NCBI GenBank assembly: GCA_027490055.1
Contig: JAIXYV010000011.1
Span: 1 to 62,615, forward strand
Origin: Bacteroidota bacterium
GTDB lineage: Bacteria > Bacteroidota > Bacteroidia > NS11-12g > UBA955
DNA: 62,615 bases
Reading direction: 5' to 3'
Shown: positions 9,330-18,254 of the stretch, one piece after another
Position numbering within the stretch: position 1 is the first letter of the stretch
How the letters are laid out: each line of letters starts with the position of its first letter
The notes under the pieces: generated by a model
The model's input: only the letters and a program-made list of their open reading frames with translations
What the model was told of the DNA's origin: nothing
Database searches by the model: none
Made by a program: the position numbers and the translations under genes

Positions 9330-11072
9330 TTATTTCTTCAACCATGCTTTTAATATCACATCGTCGCCATTGTCGACGCTCAGTTGCAGGTCGTATTTCG
9401 GACTCTTTTGAGTCTCCAATGTAATCGTTCTGATTAAGCCTGCTCTGCTTATTAAAATGCTGTAAGGTGATGTGCTGTTTTTTAATACTTCATCTAAACT
9501 GATTTTTACTCTAATGTCATTCACTGCCAGTATCTCGTCGCCGGCTTGTAGGCCCGATTTCCAGGCTGGCGAATTTAGCTCTACCCAGCGAACCAGCATC
9601 TTATCACCTTTCTGCTCAGTGGTAATGCCTGTGAAATGCATGTTGCTCTGCTCGCGATTCGATAAAGTACACGCCGCTTTCTTCATCACTTCTGTGAGTT
9701 TTCCGAGGGTATTGACTTCGTTTAAGCCTGTTGCCCAGTCTTTAAAGTTGAGCGACTTCCCGGCAATCTTATCAATGGCAGCATAGAACTCATCATCGCT
9801 AAAGCCTCTTTGCTTTCCTATGTAGAACTCCTGATACAAATACTGCATCAATTGATCTAATCCTTTCTCTCCCTTAGTGGCTGATAATAATTCTATATCC
9901 AGTAAAGCTGCCAATGCTGATCCTTTAAGATAATAGGAGATGTTATTATTGGTGCTGTTTTCGGTTGGACGGTATTCTTTGATCCAGGCATCAAATGAGG
10001 CGTCGTGCATGCTCTGAACTTCGCCGCCCTTGCGATTAAGGGTTGCCGTAAAGGTAGAGGCTAATGTTTTGCGATAGTCACTCTCGCTCATAAAACCCGC
10101 TCTGTACATTGCAAGTTCATCGTAATAACTGGTGATGCCTTCGGCTACCCACAATAGATTGGTGTAGTTTTCTTTGCTGTAATCAAACGGTCCGAGTGCT
10201 GCCGGACGAATGCGTTTAACATTCCATAAATGGAAATATTCATGCGCACACAAGCCTAAAAAGGCTTTGTATCTATCGGCATTGCTGTAGTTGAAACGAG
10301 GCATCTGCACTACACTGCTGTTGGCATGCTCTAGTCCGCCTCCGCCTTCTTCCACGTGGTGAACAATGAACAGGTAGGATTTACACGGATGCGCTCCTAT
10401 AATATTGTACATGGTCTGACACACTTTGGTAAGGTCGCGCACAAATGTCTCTGTATTGCAATTGTTTCTGCCTACCATGGCGACTTTATGTGGCACTCCT
10501 GCAACTTCAAATGTCAGTTCGCTGTGATTGCCAATTTCTATTGGCGAATCTACCAACTCGTCGTAATTGTTAAATTTATAAGTGTTGTTGCCTGCACTCT
10601 CTAGGGTTGTCGATACCTTTGTCCATGCTGCCGGAAAGTTAAGCGTGAGCTGACCGCCGTTTTTGTATCCTTCTGCATACATCAGACAACTCGTTAATAA
10701 TAAAAACGCGTGGTCGTTGTCAATATAAGAGGTACGAACAGATTGCTCGAAGCAATAAATCGGGTAGGAGATGGTGACGCTGGTCTCACCCATTAAATCT
10801 ACTACCCAGGTACTTTTGTCTTTCTTGCTGATTTTTCCTTTACCTGATTTTACTGTAACTCGGTCTATATTCTTCTCAAACTCTCTCACCATATAACTGC
10901 CAGGGGTCCACACAGGCATTTTAAATTCTGCCGTTTTTGTTTTAATGCCCGTCAGGGTAATGTCTACCTGAGCATAATGTGAGTTCGGATTGTCAATGCT
11001 GATCTTGTAAGAAAGTTCTGCCTGTAATTCTGATACCATAAATAATACAATTGCTGAAATAATAAATCTCAT
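9330..11072 (-). CDS. M61 family glycyl aminopeptidase-like protein with PDZ domain
   Basis: LCAHEYFHLWNVKRIRPAAL, LLWVAEGITSYYDEL, C-terminal PDZ (SPAWKSGLQAGDEILAVNDI). Start re-assigned to 11072 (MRFIISAIVLFMVSELQA signal peptide) rather than ORF-track 11135. Confidence 0.92.
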   Translation of the reverse strand: MRFIISAIVLFMVSELQAELSYKISIDNPNSHYAQVDITLTGIKTKTAEFKMPVWTPGSYMVREFEKNIDRVTVKSGKGKISKKDKSTWVVDLMGETSVTISYPIYCFEQSVRTSYIDNDHAFLLLTSCLMYAEGYKNGGQLTLNFPAAWTKVSTTLESAGNNTYKFNNYDELVDSPIEIGNHSELTFEVAGVPHKVAMVGRNNCNTETFVRDLTKVCQTMYNIIGAHPCKSYLFIVHHVEEGGGGLEHANSSVVQMPRFNYSNADRYKAFLGLCAHEYFHLWNVKRIRPAALGPFDYSKENYTNLLWVAEGITSYYDELAMYRAGFMSESDYRKTLASTFTATLNRKGGEVQSMHDASFDAWIKEYRPTENSTNNNISYYLKGSALAALLDIELLSATKGEKGLDQLMQYLYQEFYIGKQRGFSDDEFYAAIDKIAGKSLNFKDWATGLNEVNTLGKLTEVMKKAACTLSNREQSNMHFTGITTEQKGDKMLVRWVELNSPAWKSGLQAGDEILAVNDIRVKISLDEVLKNSTSPYSILISRAGLIRTITLETQKSPKYDLQLSVDNGDDVILKAWLKK

Positions 11073-11119
11073 TCTGCAAATATGCTGTAATAACTCAGCT
11101 TTAACAAGCAAATTAAGGG

Positions 11120-11186
11120 CATAAAAATAGCCCACATTAAGTGGGCTATCAACTCTAGATTTTGTGTATTTGTATTTGTGTGTGTC
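11120..11186 (-). terminator. 3'UTR element and intrinsic terminator of the 11200-11409 gene
   Basis: Minus strand GACACACACAAATAC...ACACAAAAT...ATAGCCCAC-TTAAT-GTGGGCTATTTTTAT. Confidence 0.8.
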
Positions 11187-11199
11187 GTGTTGGGGTTTC

Positions 11200-11409
11200 C
11201 TAGGTGTTTAAGCCAATTAGAAACAAGGCGCTAAATAATGATACAATAGCAATGGTCTTAGTAATACGGTCTGCCATAACAGCACTGATTAAATAAGGCT
11301 TCTCAATTTCTTCTTGTGTGTTGTACAATTCATACGGTAGTCCGGTAAAGCGACTCGCTTGATGAACTTCTAATCCACTGTAGGTGCTGAAATTGGTTTG
11401 ACGTTGCAT
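11200..11409 (-). CDS. Small single-TM protein (69 aa), unknown
   Basis: C-terminal hydrophobic segment ITKTIAIVSLFSALFLIGL; flanked by its own promoter-like motif and terminator. Confidence 0.65.
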   Translation of the reverse strand: MQRQTNFSTYSGLEVHQASRFTGLPYELYNTQEEIEKPYLISAVMADRITKTIAIVSLFSALFLIGLNT

Positions 11410-11496
11410 AATTATTATAAGGTTTTTAGCAGGCTTTTTGATAGGTTTAAATACTCAAAATGTATTAATACTTAAATTTTTCAAATGGCCTATACC

Positions 11497-11504
11497 CAAA
11501 TATA
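11497..11504 (-). promoter_or_regulatory. Candidate -7 box (TATATTTG) within shared motif TATATTTGGGTATAGG
   Basis: Exact TAnnTTTG; extended motif 11489-11504 identical to 11938-11953 on the other strand. Confidence 0.65.
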
Positions 11505-11937
11505 GACAACAAGTAATTCATGAATAAGTTTTTCTTAAAATTTCTATAAATATATTGTAAGTACTTGAAATTAAGTAGTATAATTTTTAATTGAGATCTG
11601 GTTTGTTATTGTTTTTTCAGGTTTTAGTTCTGAGCCTGAACTTAAAATGCGCCATTTTCTTCTTAAAGCTTTTTTTAAAAACCTTTTAAATTTAACGATT
11701 GATTTATTATTAAAATATATTAATGTTTTACCTGTTTGGGCTGATGTTAAAATATATGTATGATTTCTAAGTTTGATTTCGACTTAGTACCCTGGTTTTT
11801 AAAAATGAAACTGTATTTTTATCCTTGAATGGGCAAACTTTACGCTTGGAATAAAAAATTTTCAATTTGAATATCAGGTGTTTATGATCTAAATCAAAGT
11901 TTTTTTTCGATCTTGTTAAAATCATCAGATGGTTTTT

Positions 11938-11945
11938 TATATTTG
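11938..11945 (+). promoter_or_regulatory. Candidate -7 box (TATATTTG) within shared motif TATATTTGGGTATAGG
   Basis: Exact TAnnTTTG; extended motif 11938-11953. Confidence 0.65.
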
Positions 11946-12027
11946 GGTATAGGGTATTAAAACAATGTGAGTTTTATTACTTATTAAGTAGAAAATCCTA
12001 ACAAAAAACAAAAAATAAAATACTAAT

Positions 12028-12228
12028 ATGAACAACTCTGCAACACTAAAAAACAACAGTAAAAAAGGTTTTTACTTCACCGAAATCTTAATGCTTAAAT
12101 CTATTATAGCATTATTAATCCTGACTTTCTTTTTATTAAACGAGATGCAGGCATCTAACCACGAATCAAATACCATGAATGATCATAAAGGCTACAAGGT
12201 TTGCGAATCAAATCCTGAAAGCCACTAA
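12028..12228 (+). CDS. Small single-TM/secreted protein (66 aa), unknown
   Basis: Hydrophobic segment SIIALLILTFFLLNEMQAS; own promoter-like motif and terminator. Confidence 0.65.
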   Translation: MNNSATLKNNSKKGFYFTEILMLKSIIALLILTFFLLNEMQASNHESNTMNDHKGYKVCESNPESH

Positions 12229-12245
12229 ATCTTTCATTATAAAAA

Positions 12246-12311
12246 GACACACACACAAATACACAAAATACCTCTAAAGACTATAGCCCACTTCGGTGGG
12301 CTATTTTTATT
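12246..12311 (+). terminator. 3'UTR element and intrinsic terminator of the 12028-12228 gene
   Basis: GACACACACACAAATACACAAAAT...ATAGCCCAC-TTCG-GTGGGCTATTTTTAT (UUCG loop). Confidence 0.85.
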
Positions 12312-12410
12312 TCCATTAGATTTTTCTTTTATAGCTTTTCGATAAAGAAATGTCTTCAATTCTTAGATATCAGCTTGCATTCTTTATCTTTGTGTCACTA
12401 AACACTATCA

Positions 12411-13106
12411 ATGAACACCGTTTTGCCGCCATTTGTACCACTCTCAATGGTACTCTCTCTTTTCCTCTGCGTATTTTGTTTCTATAAAGCTTCTGGGAAT
12501 GCCACCAGGGTGCTTTCAGTTATTTTAGCTTTTGCTGCTGTTCAGGGATTAGCAGCCTTTCTTGGTTTCTACTCGCAGTTCGATGCAGTGCCTCCCAGAT
12601 TGCCACTTTTAGTCCTGCCGTCTTTTGCTCTAATTGCGCTCTTATTTGCTTTTCCAATGAGCAGAGCGTTTCTCGATGCTATCGATCCTTCGTGGCTTAC
12701 TTTTTTGCACATTGTCAGATTTCCAATTGAATTAGTCTTGTATTGGCTTTTCTTGTTTGATCTGGTGCCAGAGCTCATGACCTTCGAAGGTCGCAACTAC
12801 GATATACTCTCAGGCATCACAGCGCCTTTTATTGCCTATTGGGCTTACATCAAAAAGTCTATGAACCCGAAATGGTTGCTGGTATGGAATTTTATCTGTC
12901 TGGCTTTGTTACTGAATATCGTTATTCAGGCTATCCTGAGTGCACCCGGACCCTTTCAGCAATTATCTTTTGAACTGCCTAATACGGGTGTATTCTATTT
13001 CCCATATGTTTGGCTGCCATCTATTATCGTGCCTCTGGTGTTTCTGTCGCATGTCATCTGTATCCGACAATTGATTAGAACCTTGTCGCTTAAGCACGGT
13101 GCTTAA
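12411..13106 (+). CDS. Multi-pass integral membrane protein, unknown
   Basis: 231 aa, many hydrophobic segments; -7 box TATCTTTG upstream. Confidence 0.7.
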   Translation: MNTVLPPFVPLSMVLSLFLCVFCFYKASGNATRVLSVILAFAAVQGLAAFLGFYSQFDAVPPRLPLLVLPSFALIALLFAFPMSRAFLDAIDPSWLTFLHIVRFPIELVLYWLFLFDLVPELMTFEGRNYDILSGITAPFIAYWAYIKKSMNPKWLLVWNFICLALLLNIVIQAILSAPGPFQQLSFELPNTGVFYFPYVWLPSIIVPLVFLSHVICIRQLIRTLSLKHGA

Positions 13107-14202
13107 TGGCACGCTGTGTGATAAGTTTCGCAGCCCGCTCACTGGCTCCCGGTTCCCCGACTTTTATTTTTAATGCAGCATAAGAATTTAGCATGGCTTG
13201 TCTGCCTTCGCCGTCCAGTATGAGGTTGAGTTCTTTCTTAATCTGATTTTTGGTAAAGTCGACCTGTATTAACTCGCTCACGACTTTTCTGTCCATGATC
13301 AAATTAACCAGAGAAATAAACTTGACTTTAATTACCAGCTTGCCGATTTCGTAACTGATCTTACTGAATTTATAACACACTACCTGCGGGCAGTTAAGTA
13401 AGGCTGTTTCTAATGTGGCAGTGCCACTGCATACCAAAGCGGCATGGGCGTTGACTAATACATCGTAAGTTTTACCTTTGATTAAGCGGACATTCTTGCC
13501 TTCTGTATAAGTATTGTAAACCTCGTCGTCTATATGTGCTGCGCCAGCGAGTATGAATTCATATTCCGGATACTCGTCGCAAACTGTTAACATCGTTGGT
13601 AAGACATGTTTCAATTCGCTCATTCTGCTACCTGGTAAAAGGGCAATGATAGGTTTGCTGATTTGGTGATTAGCTTTGAAATTCGGATCAAAAGGATACT
13701 GTGCAATGGCATCGCAAAGGGGATTGCCGATGTAATCAGGAACAACTTTGTAGGTCTTGAAAAATTCTTTTTCAAATGGCAGGATCGAATACAGATAGTC
13801 GACATAGGCCTTGATTTTTTTAGCCCTTTTAACATTCCAAGCCCAAACCTTTGGCGAGATATAGTAATGCGTCTGAATACCGTTTTCTTTACCAAACTTC
13901 GCCATTTTCAGATTAAATCCGGGATAGTCAATTAGTATCAAGGCATCTGGCTGATAACTTAAGATGTCCTGTTTACAGAATTTTAAAAATCCAAGAATTT
14001 TAACGATATTCAATAGCACATCTGTTAAGCCCATAAAGGCTGTCTCTCTGTAATGTTTTACTCTGGTTCCGCCTTCTGCCGACATCAGATCGCCACCCCA
14101 GAATCTGAATTCTGCTTCAGAATCGTTTGCACGGATGTGTTTCATTAGGTTCGCTCCGTGTAAATCTCCGCTTGCTTCTCCAGCTATGAGGTAGTATTTC
14201 AT
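13090..14202 (-). CDS. lpxB: Lipid-A-disaccharide synthase
   Basis: MKYYLIAGEASGDLHGANLMK, ISPKVWAWNVKRAKKIK, ALLPGSRMSELK, CSGTATLETAL. Confidence 0.95.
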   Translation of the reverse strand: MKYYLIAGEASGDLHGANLMKHIRANDSEAEFRFWGGDLMSAEGGTRVKHYRETAFMGLTDVLLNIVKILGFLKFCKQDILSYQPDALILIDYPGFNLKMAKFGKENGIQTHYYISPKVWAWNVKRAKKIKAYVDYLYSILPFEKEFFKTYKVVPDYIGNPLCDAIAQYPFDPNFKANHQISKPIIALLPGSRMSELKHVLPTMLTVCDEYPEYEFILAGAAHIDDEVYNTYTEGKNVRLIKGKTYDVLVNAHAALVCSGTATLETALLNCPQVVCYKFSKISYEIGKLVIKVKFISLVNLIMDRKVVSELIQVDFTKNQIKKELNLILDGEGRQAMLNSYAALKIKVGEPGASERAAKLITQRAIKHRA

Positions 14203-14281
14203 TCGTTGTGCAAATTAAACTCAAAATTTACACAATTCGTTGCTAAAAATGCCTTAATTTCGCGCAAATTTTATTAAAGAA

Positions 14282-15460
14282 ATGAAAGAAGTATATATCG
14301 TTTCCGCCGTTAGGACAGCAATGGGTAGCTTTATGGGCGCTCTGTCTTCTGTACCTGCTACTAAACTTGGTGCAGCTGCCATCAAAGGTGCTATCGAGAA
14401 AATCGGTTTAAACCCTGAAGAAGTTCAGGAAGTATATTTTGGTAGTGTTCTGCAAGCTGGTCTTGGTCAGGCCCCTGCCAGACAAGCCGCAAAATTTGCA
14501 GGTTTGCCAAACACGGTTCAATGTACTACAGTTAATAAAGTTTGTGCCAGTGGTATGAAATCTATCAGTCTTGGTGCTCAGCAAATTATGCTGGGTATGG
14601 CAGATGTGGTTATCGCCGGTGGTATGGAAAGCATGAGCAATGTGCCGCATTATATGATGGGCAGCAGAACTGGCTATAAATATGGTAATGTTAACATGAT
14701 CGATGGTCTGGCCAACGACGGCTTACAAGATGCCTATAACCATCAAATGATGGGCTGGTGCGCTGATCTTTGTGCTAAAGAATACAGCTTCAGCAGAGAA
14801 ACTCAAGACGAATTTGCTATCAACTCGTACAAAAAAGCGGCTCAGGCCTGGGCTGATGGTAAATTTAACGACGAAATCGTGCCAGTTGAAATGACCGATA
14901 GAAAAGGTAATGTGACTCAATTCGTTCACGACGAGGAATACAAAAATGTGTTCTTTGATAAAATCCCTGGTTTGAAACCTGCTTTCAGCAAAGAGGGTAC
15001 CGTTACTGCTGCTAACGCCAGTACGATGAATGATGGTGCTGCTGCTTTAGTATTGATGAGCAAAGAGAAAATGGAAGCTCTTGGTCTTACACCAATCGCC
15101 AAATTAAGAGGTTTTGCAGATGCTGAACACGAACCAGAATGGTTTACAACCGCTCCAAGTAAAGCAATGCCTAAAGCTGCTGCTCACGCTGGTGTGGCTA
15201 TGTCAGATATCGAATATTTCGAATTCAATGAGGCTTTCTCAGTAGTTGGTTTAGTTAACACTCAACTGATGAACCTTGATGCTGCTCGTATCAATGTAAA
15301 CGGTGGTGCTGTTGCTCTTGGTCACCCGCTCGGAGCCAGTGGCGCAAGAATTATCGTTACACTTATCAATGTTCTGAAACAAAATAACGCTAAAATTGGC
15401 GGTGCTGCAATCTGTAATGGTGGCGGTGGTGCAAGCGCTATGGTGATCGAACTTGTTTAA
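14282..15460 (+). CDS. atoB: Acetyl-CoA C-acyltransferase (thiolase)
   Basis: VCASGMKSISLGAQQI, GGMESMSNVP, FNEAFSVVGL, NVNGGAVALGHPLGASGARI, CNGGGGASAMVIE. Confidence 0.95.
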   Translation: MKEVYIVSAVRTAMGSFMGALSSVPATKLGAAAIKGAIEKIGLNPEEVQEVYFGSVLQAGLGQAPARQAAKFAGLPNTVQCTTVNKVCASGMKSISLGAQQIMLGMADVVIAGGMESMSNVPHYMMGSRTGYKYGNVNMIDGLANDGLQDAYNHQMMGWCADLCAKEYSFSRETQDEFAINSYKKAAQAWADGKFNDEIVPVEMTDRKGNVTQFVHDEEYKNVFFDKIPGLKPAFSKEGTVTAANASTMNDGAAALVLMSKEKMEALGLTPIAKLRGFADAEHEPEWFTTAPSKAMPKAAAHAGVAMSDIEYFEFNEAFSVVGLVNTQLMNLDAARINVNGGAVALGHPLGASGARIIVTLINVLKQNNAKIGGAAICNGGGGASAMVIELV

Positions 15461-15504
15461 TCCACTCTGCACAATATTTAGTGCCTTTTTGTATTAAGTA
15501 TAAT

Positions 15505-16344
15505 ATGCGTGCTCTGTTATCGGCCTCCGTCTTTCTTATTTTCTTTTGCTCGGTTCAGCTGAAAGCAGACTACAATCCTTTGCTTAAAAAATACTCTGAT
15601 AGCCTGCGCTATCATCGTAATGCGGATGTTCGTCTGCTCTATAACGATTCGTTTACTAAACTCATTCGCGATCTTGCTGATGAAGACAATGGCTTCAATG
15701 AATCTCTCGATTCTATCATGTCTACCATCTCGGTTCTGAATTCTGAAGATGGTAAACTCAGAGTCATCTCCTGGTTAGTCATTAACGATAAAGAGGAATT
15801 CTTTAACTATTGCCTGGTGATGTACCGCGCTAAAGAAAATAAACCTCATAAAACTTTCTGGCTGCGCGATAAAATAGAATCCAAATCGGATTCGATTTAC
15901 GAGGATTTTACTGCCGATTTCTGGCCAGGTGCCCTCTATTATCAAATGTACCAGTTCAAAAAGAAAGGTCGTAACCACTATTGTGTTCTGGGTATGAATG
16001 GTAAAAATAGTTTTTGCAACCAGAAAATAATCGATGTGCTGTGGTTTGATAAAGAAGAGGAACTCCATATCGGTGCTCCTGTTTTCTATGCCTTCGAAAA
16101 AGATTATACGCCACAATACAGGGTGTTTTTTGAATATGCCGATCAGTCGACCATGCTGCTGCGCTTCGAAAAAGAACAGAAAATGATTACCTATTCTAAC
16201 CTGGTGCCCAGCAATCCTGAAAAGATTGGCATGAAACAGTATTATATTCCAGATGGTAGAATCGATTTTTATGTCCTCAAAAAGAAAGGAAAATGGATCC
16301 GCTACGATGGCCTGAAAGATTTTGATTTTCTTGGCAACGAATAA
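15505..16344 (+). CDS. Secreted hypothetical protein
   Basis: Signal peptide MRALLSASVFLIFFCSVQLKA; start chosen over ORF-track GTG at 15481. Confidence 0.65.
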   Translation: MRALLSASVFLIFFCSVQLKADYNPLLKKYSDSLRYHRNADVRLLYNDSFTKLIRDLADEDNGFNESLDSIMSTISVLNSEDGKLRVISWLVINDKEEFFNYCLVMYRAKENKPHKTFWLRDKIESKSDSIYEDFTADFWPGALYYQMYQFKKKGRNHYCVLGMNGKNSFCNQKIIDVLWFDKEEELHIGAPVFYAFEKDYTPQYRVFFEYADQSTMLLRFEKEQKMITYSNLVPSNPEKIGMKQYYIPDGRIDFYVLKKKGKWIRYDGLKDFDFLGNE

Positions 16345-16384
16345 ATTTCATTATCTCAGTGTTTCTTATTAAAATTGTAATCCA

Positions 16385-17035
16385 ATGTTTCGTCTCTCTC
16401 TAATCGCAGTTTTTTTGATATGTGCCTCTGGTAGCGCCGACTATGGTTTTAAAGTGGCGAAGGTAAAATACAAGGGGGGCGGCGACTGGTATGCCAACAA
16501 AACGGCATTGCCCAATCTTGTCAAATTCTGTAACGACAACCTTAAAACCAATATCAATCCCGCTGACGCCACTGTTGAAGTGGGTTCTCCGGAAATATTT
16601 AATTACCCTTGGATTTACCTCACTGGTCACGGTAATGTGGTCTTCACTGATGCCGAAGTTGTTAATCTGAAAAAGTACCTCATGGCTGGTGGTTTCCTCC
16701 ACATCGACGATAACTACGGACTTAAACCCTTTATCGTGCCACAAATGAAAAGGGTTTTTCCAGAACTGGACTTTGTTGAATTGCCATTTACCCACCCAAT
16801 TTATAACCAGAAATATACCTTTAAAAATGGCTTGCCTAAAGTACACGAACATGATGGTAAACCACCACAAGGTTTTGGACTTATACACGAAGGTAAACTG
16901 GTGTGCTTTTTTACCTATGAGTGCGACTTGGGCAATGGCTGGGAAGATCAGTCTGTTTACAACGATCCGGAAGAAAAACGTCAGGAAGCCCTTAAAATGG
17001 GTGCCAATATTATTCAACTGGCCTTTAATAAATAA
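16385..17035 (+). CDS. DUF4159 family protein, secreted
   Basis: KYKGGGDWYANKTALPNLVKF..., PWIYLTGHGNVVFT, GGFLHIDDNYG. Confidence 0.85.
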   Translation: MFRLSLIAVFLICASGSADYGFKVAKVKYKGGGDWYANKTALPNLVKFCNDNLKTNINPADATVEVGSPEIFNYPWIYLTGHGNVVFTDAEVVNLKKYLMAGGFLHIDDNYGLKPFIVPQMKRVFPELDFVELPFTHPIYNQKYTFKNGLPKVHEHDGKPPQGFGLIHEGKLVCFFTYECDLGNGWEDQSVYNDPEEKRQEALKMGANIIQLAFNK

Positions 17036-17041
17036 TTCAGC

Positions 17042-17917
17042 GTGAAGAAACTGGTGGTCATCTATAATCCCTTTTCCGGCAGGAAAAAGATCAAAGATTT
17101 ACCGCAGCTCATCGACCGACATATTAATCACCTGCTCTTCGAAACCCATATCTGGCCTACCGAAAAAGCCGATGATGTGATTCTGCTAACTGAAAAAGCT
17201 ATTCGTGAAAAAGCCGATATCATTATGGGGGCTGGTGGTGATGGAACTATCAATCAAATTGCCTCCCGATTAGTCAATACCGGAATCGCTCTGGGTGTTA
17301 TTCCACTGGGTTCTGGAAATGGCTTCGCCAGACATTTTAAAATCCCCCTTAATACCGCTCAGGCTATTTCTAAAATATCTGATTATTCTGTTAAAGATAT
17401 TGATACTGTATGGTTTAATCGCCATTGTATGATAAATATAGGCGGAATAGGTTTTGATGCTCATATCAGCTCGGCTTTCGCCAATACCAAAAAACGTGGA
17501 TTGCAGGGATACGTTAAAACCATTGTTCGCGAACTGAATTATAAAAGTCAGTTTTATAGTATCTATAACAAGGGCGAAAGGGTATGGGAAGGCAATGCTT
17601 TTATGATTGGTATCGCCAATGCCACGCAATGGGGTAACAATGTTGTTTTACATCCAGGCGCCAAACCTGATGATGGCTTGTTTAATCTGGTTGTACTCAA
17701 GAAATTTTCTCCAATCGATTTTGTTGTTATCCTTAAAAATCTGATGGAAGGTAAACTCCATAGCAACAAAAATAGTGTGGTCTTTACTGGCACCGACTTT
17801 ATGATAAGACGAGAAAAAGAAGGACCTATCCATGTCGATGGCGAACCTATCTGGCTGGGTAAAGAAATAAATATTAATATTGAACCTTTAAGCTTAAAGA
17901 TTTTGTGTCATGTCTAA
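17042..17917 (+). CDS. Diacylglycerol/lipid kinase family (YegS/BmrU-like)
   Basis: IYNPFSGRKK, GAGGDGTINQIASRL, PLGSGNGFARHF. Confidence 0.92.
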   Translation: MKKLVVIYNPFSGRKKIKDLPQLIDRHINHLLFETHIWPTEKADDVILLTEKAIREKADIIMGAGGDGTINQIASRLVNTGIALGVIPLGSGNGFARHFKIPLNTAQAISKISDYSVKDIDTVWFNRHCMINIGGIGFDAHISSAFANTKKRGLQGYVKTIVRELNYKSQFYSIYNKGERVWEGNAFMIGIANATQWGNNVVLHPGAKPDDGLFNLVVLKKFSPIDFVVILKNLMEGKLHSNKNSVVFTGTDFMIRREKEGPIHVDGEPIWLGKEININIEPLSLKILCHV

Positions 17918-18248
17918 AAAAGTAAAACGCAATTTTGATGGAATGGTCTATAGCACCGACTCCGATTTCGATTATCAGGAGGAGAGTGAGGATATTGAAA
18001 CGCCTGAACCCAAACATCAAAAACTCATTATCCGTCTCGAAACCAAACAACGCGGTGGTAAAAAAGCTACTATGATTGCAGGCTTCGTTGGCAAGTCCGA
18101 GGATCTTGAAACACTCGCTAAACAATTGAAAAATCACTGTGGTACCGGTGGAAGTGTTATTGATGGCGAAATACTTATTCAAGGCGAACAAATTAAAAAG
18201 GTGAAGGAATTTCTTCAGGCTAAAGGCTACAAAACCAATAATATCTAA
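17910..18248 (+). CDS. SUI1/YciH family translation factor-like protein
   Basis: LETKQRGGKKATMIAGF...LAKQLKNHCGTGGSVIDGEILIQGEQ. Confidence 0.9.
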   Translation: MSKKVKRNFDGMVYSTDSDFDYQEESEDIETPEPKHQKLIIRLETKQRGGKKATMIAGFVGKSEDLETLAKQLKNHCGTGGSVIDGEILIQGEQIKKVKEFLQAKGYKTNNI

Positions 18249-18254
18249 GACATC

